The position numbers were made by a program, and so were the translations under genes. The notes under the pieces were generated by a model. It saw only the letters and a program-made list of their open reading frames with translations. It did no database searches and was not told the DNA's origin. This document shows, in pieces, positions 16,431 through 23,602 of a DNA stretch of 25,416 bases. The stretch lies in assembly GCA_964502145.1 (NCBI GenBank), contig CAZCVI010000101.1, forward strand, positions 1 through 25,416, written 5' to 3'. The DNA is from CAZCVI01 sp964502145. GTDB lineage: Bacteria; Acidobacteriota; Aminicenantia; UBA2199. Numbering within the stretch: position 1 is the first letter of the stretch; every line of letters starts with the position of its first letter.

Positions 16431-17081
16431 ATGACAGAAGCTAAAAAAAATAAGGAGACCATCTATGCCGACCTTGCACACTTTGAAAAAGAGCGCGCAC
16501 TTATTCGCCGGGCTAAACAGGGCGACAGACCTGCCTTTACCGAGCTTATTACTCGCTATCAAAAACAAGTATTTCGGTTGGCTTACGGTTTTTTCCAGAA
16601 CAAGGACGATGCCATGGAAATCGTGCAAGAAACGTTTCTCCGCATGTACCAAAAATTGGCCGGGTTCGATGAAAGTAATAATGAGAACCAGTTCAGTGGC
16701 TGGGTCAATCGTATCGCGTACAACCTGTGCATTGATTTTTATCGAAAATTCAAGAGGAAAAAAGCTGACATGAAAGACATCTATCAATTTGAAGAAGAGA
16801 GTCGTGTGGTTTCCCATTTTCCCGAGGATCAGCTTGACCGCCAGAATTTCCGGCACCATCTAAAAAAGTCCGTGTTGTCTCTACCGAGGAAACAGAAAAT
16901 GATTTTTGTCTTAAAACATTATAGCGGCTATAAACACCATGAAATATCGACGATGTTAAACCTGTCCGTGGGAACGATTAAATCGATGTACCATCGTGCA
17001 GTGCAAACGCTAAAAGTGTCCCTGGTGAAAGCAGAAACACCGGTCGATATTCACGGGAAAAAATGTGCGGTGACATCATGA
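16431..17081 (+). CDS. RNA polymerase sigma factor, ECF family (locus 3)
   Basis: 216 residues, RpoE-like. Region 2: RLAYGFFQNKDDAMEIVQETFLRMYQKL (about 49-76) and FSGWVNRIAYNLCIDFYRKFKRKK. Region 4: LPRKQKMIFVLKHYSGYKHHEISTMLNLSVGTIKSMYHRAVQTLK (about 150-194). The ribosome binding site is weak (AAGTAAAATACGACGC before ATG). It heads a plus-strand operon with a coupled membrane partner, an exported TPR protein and a small exported protein. It is divergent from the locus-2 operon. Confidence 0.93.
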   Translation: MTEAKKNKETIYADLAHFEKERALIRRAKQGDRPAFTELITRYQKQVFRLAYGFFQNKDDAMEIVQETFLRMYQKLAGFDESNNENQFSGWVNRIAYNLCIDFYRKFKRKKADMKDIYQFEEESRVVSHFPEDQLDRQNFRHHLKKSVLSLPRKQKMIFVLKHYSGYKHHEISTMLNLSVGTIKSMYHRAVQTLKVSLVKAETPVDIHGKKCAVTS

Positions 17082-17809
17082 GCAGATTAAAAGAACAAAA
17101 AATCGCGCGCCACAACGCGGTAGATGATACGCTTTGGCTGGCCCGACTTGAAAAAGATGCCGAAACATTGGCACAAGAATGTCAAGCAGTAATGGATACG
17201 ATTGATTGGGAACAAAACGCCACGGATATCACACAGCAGATTCCTTTTAAGAAATCATTTACCCTTCTTTCTGGTGGCGCAGTCCGGTTTACTTGGTATC
17301 GTGCTGCCGCAGCCGTGTTCCTTGTCTTTTCGCTCGGTATTGCTGCCGGTTACCTCTTGTTTCGCGCCCCTGCCGCCCCGATAGCACGGATCGTCGTGCA
17401 AAATGAACCTGGAGTGAAGGTTTCATTGGCGCGCATGGAAAATAATATGGCGAAACGCGAGATCATTCAATACTTCCAACAAAGCCAGATGGTGCTCACT
17501 GATTTGTTGGAATCCTGTGATACCCGATCCGCTTTTTCCTGGAAGAATCATTTGGACATGAAACGCGTGCAAACGCTGTTGACCAAGAGCCGCTATTTCT
17601 CCCAGGATTTAAAGAACCCTAACAACCACGATTTGTTGAGTTCAAAGGAACTGGTGCGGAAAATTGAATGGCTGCTTTTCGAGATATTAATGAATGAAAA
17701 TGAAGGCTCTTGTATAAAATTGCAAAAGCTGCAAGATTATATCCGCCAAGAACGATTGTTGTTTAAAATCCATCTGGCGGGCAAAGAGTTGTTAACCAGT
17801 GAGGTTTAA
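17078..17809 (+). CDS. Single-pass membrane protein, putative anti-sigma factor
   Basis: 243 residues from ATG 17078, which overlaps the sigma stop as ATGA (ATG 17063 is a longer alternative). The cytoplasmic N-terminus (about 1-70) is charged, with DDTLWLARLEKDAETLAQECQAV, and has no HxxxCxxC zinc motif. The membrane helix is AAAAVFLVFSLGIAAGYLLF (about 76-95). The outer domain of about 145 residues is helical (IIQYFQQSQMVLTDLLESCD ... KIEWLLFEILMNENEGSC). The anti-sigma role is inferred from coupling and topology. Confidence 0.75.
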   Translation: MSRLKEQKIARHNAVDDTLWLARLEKDAETLAQECQAVMDTIDWEQNATDITQQIPFKKSFTLLSGGAVRFTWYRAAAAVFLVFSLGIAAGYLLFRAPAAPIARIVVQNEPGVKVSLARMENNMAKREIIQYFQQSQMVLTDLLESCDTRSAFSWKNHLDMKRVQTLLTKSRYFSQDLKNPNNHDLLSSKELVRKIEWLLFEILMNENEGSCIKLQKLQDYIRQERLLFKIHLAGKELLTSEV

Positions 17810-17810
17810 A

Positions 17811-18674
17811 ATGAAAATACTATCCAAAATAAATACCTTAAAAGGTGAACGGTGTGTGCTGTTCTTCTTATTATTCTCTTTCTTCTTCGTGATTGGTCAG
17901 GGCAGTGTTCATGCCCAGAGCGAGAAGGAGATATTTGACCGTGCCCGGTTGGCATTGTTTGATCGGCAGTGGGACGAGGCTTTTTCCCAGTTGGAACGAT
18001 TGACTCGGACTTATCCCAATACTACCTATCAGGCCCAAGCCCAGTTTTACAAGGGAAAGTGCCAGCAGGAGAAGAACAATCCAGCTAAAGCCCTGGAATA
18101 TTACAATGCCTTTTTACTTGTTTCCGACAATCCCAGTTTAAAAGAGGAAGCATTGATTGCCATAATTGATTTAAATTTTCAGCTCTATAGTCGTGGGCAG
18201 AAAGGAGCTATAGAGAAGATTATGAATTTATTGCAGCGCTCAATGCGGACCGTGCAATATTATGCTGCTTTTAAGCTCAGTTATGCCAGGGATAAAGTGA
18301 TTGCTGCCAAGGCTGTGCCCATGTTAAAACAAATGGTGCGCGAAGAGTCAGATGCCGCGCTCGTAGACCGGGCAAAAATTGCCCTGATGCGCATTGGTCC
18401 CCAATATGTTAAAGCACTATCCCGTTCCAAGAACCTTGATAATGCGATGTTGTTCATCCGCGTTTATGATAAGAAAAATAAGCGCGAAACGTTCTCGTTC
18501 ACTATTCCTTTTGCGTTGGCGAATCTCGCTTTGGATGCCATACCCGATGAAGATAAGAAAAAACTGCAAAAGGGTGGCTACAGCATGGATAAACTGCTGC
18601 AAACAGTGATCAACACCCAAAATCTTATCAAAATCGACGAGGATGATGTCATCTTTGAAATCGGTATAAAATAA
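17811..18674 (+). CDS. Exported TPR protein with C-terminal module shared with the next gene
   Basis: 287 residues from ATG 17811 (GAGG 6 nt upstream, 1 nt after the previous stop). The signal peptide ends near VHAQS. YbgF/BamD-type TPRs follow: EIFDRARLALFDRQWDEAFSQLERL (about 40-64) and AQAQFYKGKCQQEKNNPAKALEYYNAF (about 74-100), then HEAT-like helices (AVPMLKQMVREESDAALVDRAKIALMRIG). The last 75 residues or so (AMLFIRVYDKKNKRETFSFTIPFALANLALDAIP ... LIKIDEDDVIFEIGIK) match the next protein in pattern. It probably acts in the periplasm as part of a sigma-controlled envelope module. Confidence 0.8.
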   Translation: MKILSKINTLKGERCVLFFLLFSFFFVIGQGSVHAQSEKEIFDRARLALFDRQWDEAFSQLERLTRTYPNTTYQAQAQFYKGKCQQEKNNPAKALEYYNAFLLVSDNPSLKEEALIAIIDLNFQLYSRGQKGAIEKIMNLLQRSMRTVQYYAAFKLSYARDKVIAAKAVPMLKQMVREESDAALVDRAKIALMRIGPQYVKALSRSKNLDNAMLFIRVYDKKNKRETFSFTIPFALANLALDAIPDEDKKKLQKGGYSMDKLLQTVINTQNLIKIDEDDVIFEIGIK

Positions 18675-18717
18675 TACGAATAAAATAAAACAAAATGAAA
18701 AAAACAATGGAGGAAGT

Positions 18718-19101
18718 ATGAAAAAAAACGTAGTGTTAGTAATGGTATTGGCTGTAGTGTTATTGGTCACAGTGCAACTGGTACGGGGAACGTCGTCGGA
18801 TGATTACAAAGTCATTAAGAATGCCGTTAGGGCACATGATTCATCGGGTGATGTCGCTTGGTTCAGATTGGAAGTCACGGATAAAAAAAGTGACAAAGCA
18901 TCTGTAAAAATTAAGATTCCCATTGCCCTAGTTGATTTAGTCGCTGATTCAATCGGCGAAGACATTAAAATCAAGGATGATAAGGGTGATAAATGTGATC
19001 TTGATTTGAAAAAGCTCATTAAAGTCCTCAAGAGCAGTGGACCAATGACATTGATTGAAGTGGATGATGCGGATGCCCTGGTCAAGATATGGTTTGAGTA
19101 A
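18718..19101 (+). CDS. Small exported protein sharing the module of the upstream TPR protein
   Basis: 127 residues with a signal peptide (VVLVMVLAVVLLVTVQLVRG). The mature part (about 40-127) reads WFRLEVTDKKSDKASVKIKIPIALVDLVADSI ... LDLKKLIKVLKSSGPMTLIEVDDADALVKIWFE. It lines up with the C-terminus of the previous protein: a beta strand, I-P-x-A-L helix, a second helix K-L-x-x-V, then a strand ID/VDDAD. From memory this is like small beta-alpha-beta modules found beside bacterial anti-sigma genes (SHOCT-like/DUF families); I cannot verify the name. GGAGG sits before the ATG. Last gene of the third ECF operon. Confidence 0.75.
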   Translation: MKKNVVLVMVLAVVLLVTVQLVRGTSSDDYKVIKNAVRAHDSSGDVAWFRLEVTDKKSDKASVKIKIPIALVDLVADSIGEDIKIKDDKGDKCDLDLKKLIKVLKSSGPMTLIEVDDADALVKIWFE

Positions 19102-19116
19102 GTCACGGCGTTGAAT

Positions 19117-19180
19117 CCGGGAAAAGGGGGCCAGCGAGGCTTAAGCTCTGCCTGAGAAATTGCCGCGCAGGCCCTCCCGG
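19117..19180. other. Structured GC-rich element after the third ECF operon
   Basis: CCGGGA (19117-19122) pairs with TCCCGG (19175-19180) and GGGCC (19128-19132) with GGCCC (19170-19174). This leaves a 5-nt bulge and an inner AGGC/GCCT hairpin (19137-19153). No T-run follows. It may be a terminator-like fold or a small structured RNA element. Confidence 0.35.
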
Positions 19181-19266
19181 TACAAAAATGAATGATGCTA
19201 ATGAAATTACAGTAGCTATATTATCATAGTCCAACCGATTTTGCAAATGATTGCGATAAAAAAGAA

Positions 19267-19380
19267 GACCACAGATTACACAGATTTAAATGATTGACAC
19301 AGATTAAAAGATGGTTATGACAAAAAGAAAAAAACCAATCTGTGTAATCATTTAAATCTGTGTAATCTGTGGTCCTTTTT
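19267..19380. repeat. Near-perfect long palindrome with ACACAGATT 9-nt units (element H)
   Basis: The left arm 19267-19305 and right arm 19337-19374 are complementary over 38 bp with a single 1-nt bulge and a 31-nt loop. Each arm is made of 9-nt units (AATCTGTGT, AATCATTTA, AATCTGTGT, AATCTGTGG on the right). The right arm is followed by nine or more T, so it would also work as a strong rho-independent terminator in the plus direction. Confidence 0.85.
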
Positions 19381-19430
19381 TTTTTCATCTATTACCTATG
19401 GGTGAACAGTTACAAATATCCAATGCATTA

Positions 19431-19564
19431 CTGGGAGTTCTGGGAGTAATGGGAATTCTGGGAATTATGGGATAAACAGAATTATTCCCATCACTCCCAT
19501 CACTCCCAGAATTCCCATAATTCCCATAATTCCCAGAATTCCCATTCTTCCCATAACTCCCACA
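19431..19564. repeat. Inverted arrays of TGGGA/TCCCA 9-nt units (element F)
   Basis: Five left units (CTGGGAGTT, CTGGGAGTA, ATGGGAATT, CTGGGAATT, ATGGGATAA; 19431-19475) face nine right units of the ATTCCCATA kind (19484-19564). The arms are unequal, which suggests unit gain or loss. I find no ATTCACCGCCA-type terminal repeat. The ORF read from it (19385-19597, minus) is only the repeat translated. Confidence 0.8.
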
Positions 19565-19590
19565 AAAAAAATATTTCTGCGCATTTTTTA

Positions 19591-19619
19591 TTGACATCCC
19601 TCTTTTAATATGCTAAATA
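19591..19619 (+). promoter_or_regulatory. Predicted promoter of the peptidase/MBL operon
   Basis: TTGACA (19591-19596, exact consensus), a 17-bp spacer and TAAATA (19614-19619) preceded by TGC, an extended -10 feature. It lies 32 nt before the ATG at 19652. Confidence 0.5.
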
Positions 19620-19651
19620 TGAGCCATACTTAAATTAAGAGGAGGAAAAAC

Positions 19652-21520
19652 ATGTCTTATCCGCGAAAAATATCCCGGCCATCAACGCGAAGGCTGCGTG
19701 TTTTTACATTTGACCCCAGTATCCAGCAAAGCCTTGAAACCGAGGTTCTGAATTCTGTGGTCGTCGAAGTTCCCTGGGAGGATCACCCTTTTGAAAAAGA
19801 CAAAGATGGTCCCGCTCCCGGTCCCATTGGGGAGTACTTAGAAGTTATTGATTATGATCCTGACAGCCGTTGTTTTTATGAGCCTGTGGATTTAAACAAT
19901 CCCTATTTAATTGCCCAGGATGGATTAACACCTTCCGATGGAGACCCCCAGTTTCATCAGCAGATGGTGTACGCTGTCTCCATGAAAACCATCAAGAATT
20001 TTGAACGGGCCTTAGGTCGCCCTATATTCTGGTCGCCCCGGTATTATACTACAGTCAAGAAAGATGAATCAGATTTTGTTAAACGGTTGCGTCTCTATCC
20101 CCATGCCATGCGGGCCAAAAATGCGTATTACAGCCCCGACCGGAAGGCTATCCTGTTTGGCTATTTTAATGCTGTTCAATGCGGGGCCAGTGGCGATCAT
20201 TTACCTGGAGGGATCGTGTTTACTTGTCTTTCCCACGATATTATCGTGCATGAATTAAGTCATGCACTCCTCGATGGAATGCATCGCCGTTATATAGAAC
20301 CCAGTAATTATGATACATTAGCTCTTCACGAAGCATTTGCCGATATTGTCGCATTGTTCCAACATTTTTCTTTTCCCGAAGCCGTCAAACATCAGATTAG
20401 TAAAACCCGGGGGAATTTGGCGACCGCCAATTATCTGGCAATATTGGCCATCGAATTTGGCAAAGCCACGGGAAAATCCGGGGCGTTACGGAGTGCTATT
20501 GGCAAACCTGCCAATCCACTTGACTTGGAGAAAGCGTTTGAATGCCATGAGCGCGGTGCTATCCTGGTGGCTGCTATATTCGACGCATTCTTGGCCATAT
20601 ATCGTTCCCGTACACTCGATCTGATCCGAATTGCCACCGGTGGCTCTGGAATTCTTAGAGGTGGAGCATTGCACCCTGATCTTATCAACCGTTTGGCTTC
20701 AGAAGCCTCAAAATCAGCAGATCATATCCTCACCATATGTATTCGCGCACTCGATTACTTGCCGCCTGTAGATGTTAATTTTGGCGATTATTTACGCGCT
20801 TTGATTACTGCCGATTACGATATGGTTCCTGATGATCCCCATAACTATCGCGTTGCTTTTATTGAATCTTTCCGCCGCCATGGTATTTTCCCCCATGATG
20901 TACGCAGCATGTCAGAGAATAGTCTCTTGTGGCAGGACCCCCTCTTTGAAATCGGTGCGCTACCCTTTTGCAAAGACCTTGAAGAAGATGTAAAAAAGTG
21001 GGGCGCTTCGCATTCGCGGGAAGAACTTTACTCCCAGATGAAAAAAACGATGGGTAAAATTCACGAAATAGTCAAAAACTCCAAACATTTTGAACAAATA
21101 GACTTTACCGGTCTGGATATTAAAAATAAAACATTTGAAGTACACTCTATTCGTCCTATTCGCCGGGTTGGACCGGGCGGGCATTTATTAATGGACCTTT
21201 TAGTAGAAATCACCCAATGGCGACCGGGATTTAAAACTGAAGGTTTACAACCTTTGAATGCTACAAAGCAAAATAGTGATTTCAAGTTTCGCGGTGGCTG
21301 CACTTTAATTATCGACATAGAAACTTTCAAGGTTCGCTACTGCATTTCCAAAAACATCAAGGATGAGAACCGCTACCGCCAACAACAAATGTATCACTTC
21401 AACTCACCCGAATCCCAGTCCTTGTGGGCCACCTATTTTGACGATCCCATTCGGAGAAGTAAAATAAATCCCTTTGCCCGCATGCATGAATTCACAAAAG
21501 AAATGGAGGTGAACAAATGA
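19652..21520 (+). CDS. Cytoplasmic gluzincin-type zinc metallopeptidase
   Basis: 622 residues, no signal peptide. The zinc site is HELSHALLDGM (His200, Glu201, His204), followed by LHEAFADIVALFQHF with the third ligand Glu227. The HExxH plus E arrangement about 23 residues apart is the gluzincin pattern, as in thermolysin-like M4 peptidases, but the rest does not look like a secreted M4 enzyme and no propeptide is evident. The N-terminal region of about 190 residues and the C-terminal region of about 250 are unassigned. The last 120 residues contain a beta-rich part (HLLMDLLVEITQWRPG, GGCTLIIDIETFKVRYCI). GAGGAGG precedes the ATG. Its stop overlaps the next gene's start (ATGA), so the two are translated together and probably act together. 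Confidence 0.85.
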   Translation: MSYPRKISRPSTRRLRVFTFDPSIQQSLETEVLNSVVVEVPWEDHPFEKDKDGPAPGPIGEYLEVIDYDPDSRCFYEPVDLNNPYLIAQDGLTPSDGDPQFHQQMVYAVSMKTIKNFERALGRPIFWSPRYYTTVKKDESDFVKRLRLYPHAMRAKNAYYSPDRKAILFGYFNAVQCGASGDHLPGGIVFTCLSHDIIVHELSHALLDGMHRRYIEPSNYDTLALHEAFADIVALFQHFSFPEAVKHQISKTRGNLATANYLAILAIEFGKATGKSGALRSAIGKPANPLDLEKAFECHERGAILVAAIFDAFLAIYRSRTLDLIRIATGGSGILRGGALHPDLINRLASEASKSADHILTICIRALDYLPPVDVNFGDYLRALITADYDMVPDDPHNYRVAFIESFRRHGIFPHDVRSMSENSLLWQDPLFEIGALPFCKDLEEDVKKWGASHSREELYSQMKKTMGKIHEIVKNSKHFEQIDFTGLDIKNKTFEVHSIRPIRRVGPGGHLLMDLLVEITQWRPGFKTEGLQPLNATKQNSDFKFRGGCTLIIDIETFKVRYCISKNIKDENRYRQQQMYHFNSPESQSLWATYFDDPIRRSKINPFARMHEFTKEMEVNK

Positions 21521-22947
21521 GTCCACAAATGAATGCAGAAAAGGATAGTGTTAAAATAAGAATGTATTGCCAGGGATTGGGAGATTGTTTCCTGTTGGCT
21601 TTTAATGGCGAGGACAACAAACCTAGGTACATGCTCATTGATTGTGGCGTCCTTCAGAAGACTAAGAACGATAAGATTATAATGAAAGAAGTAGCTGAAA
21701 ACATCAAAGAGGCCACCGGCGGTCATATTCATGTGCTGGTTATTTCCCATGAACATTGGGACCACATCAGCGGATTCGAGCAAGCCGAAACAGTTTTCAA
21801 GGATATTATGATCGATCAAGTTTGGTTTGGCTGGACCGAGAATCCCGACGATAACAATGCCCAGGTTCTACGAGCGCAAAAAGATAAACTGTTAAACGCA
21901 TTACGTATGATAGTCGAGAATAAGGATAAAGACTCCCGTTTAAAGTTTGCCGAAGGATTGGAAGGCTTGTTGGGTTTTCATGGCGAGTTATCCGATACTA
22001 CAGGCAGGCAAACTTCTGCCGGGATCATGGAGATGGTGCGTGGCTGGGGAGAGAAAAAGCCCAGCTACTTTTCCCCTGGGAATTCACCCCACCAGATGCC
22101 AGGAGTCGCAGAGGTCCGGTTCTTTGTTTTAGGCCCACCAGAAAGCACCCAGATGCTAAAACGAAGCAAACCCAGGACTGGGGAAGTATATTTGACCGAC
22201 TTGGATAGTGATTATCTTGATATCTTTGCGCAAAAGGTTTTCCATATGCTTGACCCAGACTTAAAAGGAGTCACAGAGAGCGATACCACTGCGGCGCAAA
22301 AAATAAATCCGTTTGATCAACGTTATATGATCGTTCCCCAGACCGAGGAAGCAAAACCAATAGATGAGTTTGTGAATAACAACTATAATAATATAAAGTA
22401 TCAGTGGCGGAATATAGACAATCTATGGCTGGAAGCTTCCGAAGATTTAGCCCTTCATCTTGATTCCAATACCAATAATACCAGTTTAGTTTTGGCTATC
22501 GAATTAATCGGCACTGGAAAAGTACTTTTATTTCCCGGTGATGCGCAGGTAGGCAATTGGTTAAGCTGGGAAGGTTTGACTTGGCAAGTCGATAATAAAA
22601 CAGTAACCAGTCAAGAATTATTGAGTCGAACCGTGTTGTATAAAGTCGGTCATCATGGCAGTCACAATGCTACCTTGCGCGAGAAAGGGTTGGAGCTGAT
22701 GACCCATTCCGAATTAACCGCCATGATTCCAGTGAACGAGGACATGGCCAAGCAACAGACCCCGATTTGGAAGATGCCTTTTGAACCATTGTACCAACGT
22801 CTCAAAGAGTTATGTAAAGGCCGGATTATCAGAGCCGATACTGATGTGCCCACCCACAAACCAGCAGATATCAGCCAGGAACTCTGGGACAATTTTAAAG
22901 CCCAGGCCAAAAAAACCAACCTGTATTGCGAATACACTGTTAAATAA
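21517..22947 (+). CDS. ComEC-type metallo-beta-lactamase-fold hydrolase
   Basis: 476 residues, no signal peptide or membrane segment. The N-terminus has GLGDCFLL and YMLIDCG (about 20-44), as in ComEC/Rec2-like MBL proteins. The metal motif HEHWDH (His78, His80, Asp82, His83) follows, then PGDAQ (Asp342) and GHHGSHNA (His379-His383). A large insert of about 200 residues sits between the first and later motifs (about 110-320), so the protein is longer than most family members. This fold hydrolyses phosphodiesters or other esters; nuclease activity is plausible but unproven. The start overlaps the peptidase stop by 4 nt, making a two-gene operon. It is followed by repeat element E. Confidence 0.87.
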   Translation: MSPQMNAEKDSVKIRMYCQGLGDCFLLAFNGEDNKPRYMLIDCGVLQKTKNDKIIMKEVAENIKEATGGHIHVLVISHEHWDHISGFEQAETVFKDIMIDQVWFGWTENPDDNNAQVLRAQKDKLLNALRMIVENKDKDSRLKFAEGLEGLLGFHGELSDTTGRQTSAGIMEMVRGWGEKKPSYFSPGNSPHQMPGVAEVRFFVLGPPESTQMLKRSKPRTGEVYLTDLDSDYLDIFAQKVFHMLDPDLKGVTESDTTAAQKINPFDQRYMIVPQTEEAKPIDEFVNNNYNNIKYQWRNIDNLWLEASEDLALHLDSNTNNTSLVLAIELIGTGKVLLFPGDAQVGNWLSWEGLTWQVDNKTVTSQELLSRTVLYKVGHHGSHNATLREKGLELMTHSELTAMIPVNEDMAKQQTPIWKMPFEPLYQRLKELCKGRIIRADTDVPTHKPADISQELWDNFKAQAKKTNLYCEYTVK

Positions 22948-22980
22948 TAATAATCCAAGCGGACCTTTTTTTAATAGTAT

Positions 22981-23178
22981 GGTGGATTTAGCGTAGACTA
23001 AATCCACCGCCACATTTCAGAAAAAACTGGACTAGCTGGACTAGCTGGACATTCTGGACCAACTGGACTTTCCAAAACCTTTGCATTTTGTCCAGCTTGT
23101 CCAGTAAGTCCAGTGCGTCCAGAAAGTCCAGCGTGCCATTATTACCCTTGGTGCTTTTTAAAAATAGCCGTGAATCCA
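22981..23178. repeat. Inverted-repeat element E with CTGGAC/GTCCAG 9-nt units
   Basis: It begins with a hairpin GGTGGATTTA/TAAATCCACC (22981-23008). The terminal repeat AATCCACCGCC (23001-23011) faces GCCGTGAATCC (23167-23177). Five left units CTGGAC+TAG, TAG, ATT, CAA, TTT (23027-23071) face five right units GTCCAG+CTT, TAA, TGC, AAA, CGT (23090-23134). The hexamer is invariant on both arms and the third triplet is not. The left flank TTTCAGAAAAAA is shared with element D. Confidence 0.85.
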
Positions 23179-23194
23179 GGGTATTCATTAATAC

Positions 23195-23223
23195 TTGACT
23201 TTTAGTGCTTTTTAAAATATACT
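23195..23223 (+). promoter_or_regulatory. Predicted strong promoter of the RiPP precursor
   Basis: TTGACT (23195-23200), a 17-bp spacer and TATACT (23218-23223). A 13-bp direct repeat, GTGCTTTTTAAAA, occurs at about 23151 and again inside the spacer at about 23205, a possible operator. Confidence 0.65.
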
Positions 23224-23276
23224 GACTCCTTATTTTTATTAGAATAAGCAAATAAAAAAATGGAGGATTCACTAAC

Positions 23277-23444
23277 ATGAAAACGAAAGAATCAAGCAAG
23301 AAATTGCACATCAACAAAACCACCATCGCCGCGTTGAACAATCAAGAGAAAGCCGAGATTAAAGGCGGAGTATGGTATTCTGTCCAAGCTTTTTGCTGGT
23401 CCGATGAGCCCCGTTTTTGCACATCCAAAACCTGTGACAATTAG
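23277..23444 (+). CDS. GG-leader RiPP (lanthipeptide-like) precursor peptide
   Basis: 55 residues, too short for usual ORF cut-offs. The leader is MKTKESSKKLHINKTTIAAL followed by NNQEKAEIKGG (residues 1-31). The pattern KKLxIxKxTIxxLxxxExxxIxGG is that of the GG-type natural-product leaders best known from Bacteroidota class I lanthipeptide precursors. The core (32-55) is VWYSVQAFCWSDEPRFCTSK then TCDN. It has three Cys (40, 48, 53) and five Ser/Thr, so up to three thioether or disulfide rings are possible. GGAGG lies 10 nt before the ATG, and there is a strong promoter upstream and a hairpin terminator downstream. No LanB, LanC, radical SAM or C39 transporter gene is in this window, so its modifying enzymes are elsewhere or it is an orphan. 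The nearest enzyme is the PLP protein downstream. Confidence 0.8.
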   Translation: MKTKESSKKLHINKTTIAALNNQEKAEIKGGVWYSVQAFCWSDEPRFCTSKTCDN

Positions 23445-23483
23445 TAAGCATTCCGTTTTAAATTAAAGTAAGTTATTTTGACT

Positions 23484-23512
23484 CCCGGGGTATTCCCAGG
23501 GAACACCCCGGG
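23484..23512 (+). terminator. Hairpin between RiPP precursor and PLP-enzyme gene
   Basis: CCCGGGGT (23484-23491) pairs with ACCCCGGG (23505-23512), with an inner TTCCC/GGGAA stem. The strong stem is followed by TTATTTAT. It should end most precursor transcripts. Confidence 0.7.
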
Positions 23513-23534
23513 TTATTTATCTCCTGATTTCCTA

Positions 23535-23563
23535 TTGACCAATAATCCATATTCCAGTAAAAT
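23535..23563 (+). promoter_or_regulatory. Predicted promoter of the PLP-enzyme gene
   Basis: TTGACC (23535-23540), a 17-bp spacer and TAAAAT (23558-23563), 39 nt before the ATG. With the hairpin just upstream it makes this gene its own transcription unit. Confidence 0.6.
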
Positions 23564-23602
23564 GCTGTTTTACGCCAATTAACTTAAAAGGAAAATACTA
23601 GT

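Noticed and set aside
19385..19597. Minus-strand ORF with GNYGNSGSDGSDGNN repeats
   Set aside because: The repeated tripeptides come from the 9-nt (three-codon) period of element F. There is no matching start signal, and the reading is interrupted in similar elements.
23027..23134. CRISPR-like array
   Set aside because: Repeats of 6 nt with 3-nt spacers on opposite strands are far too short for CRISPR, and no cas genes are present.
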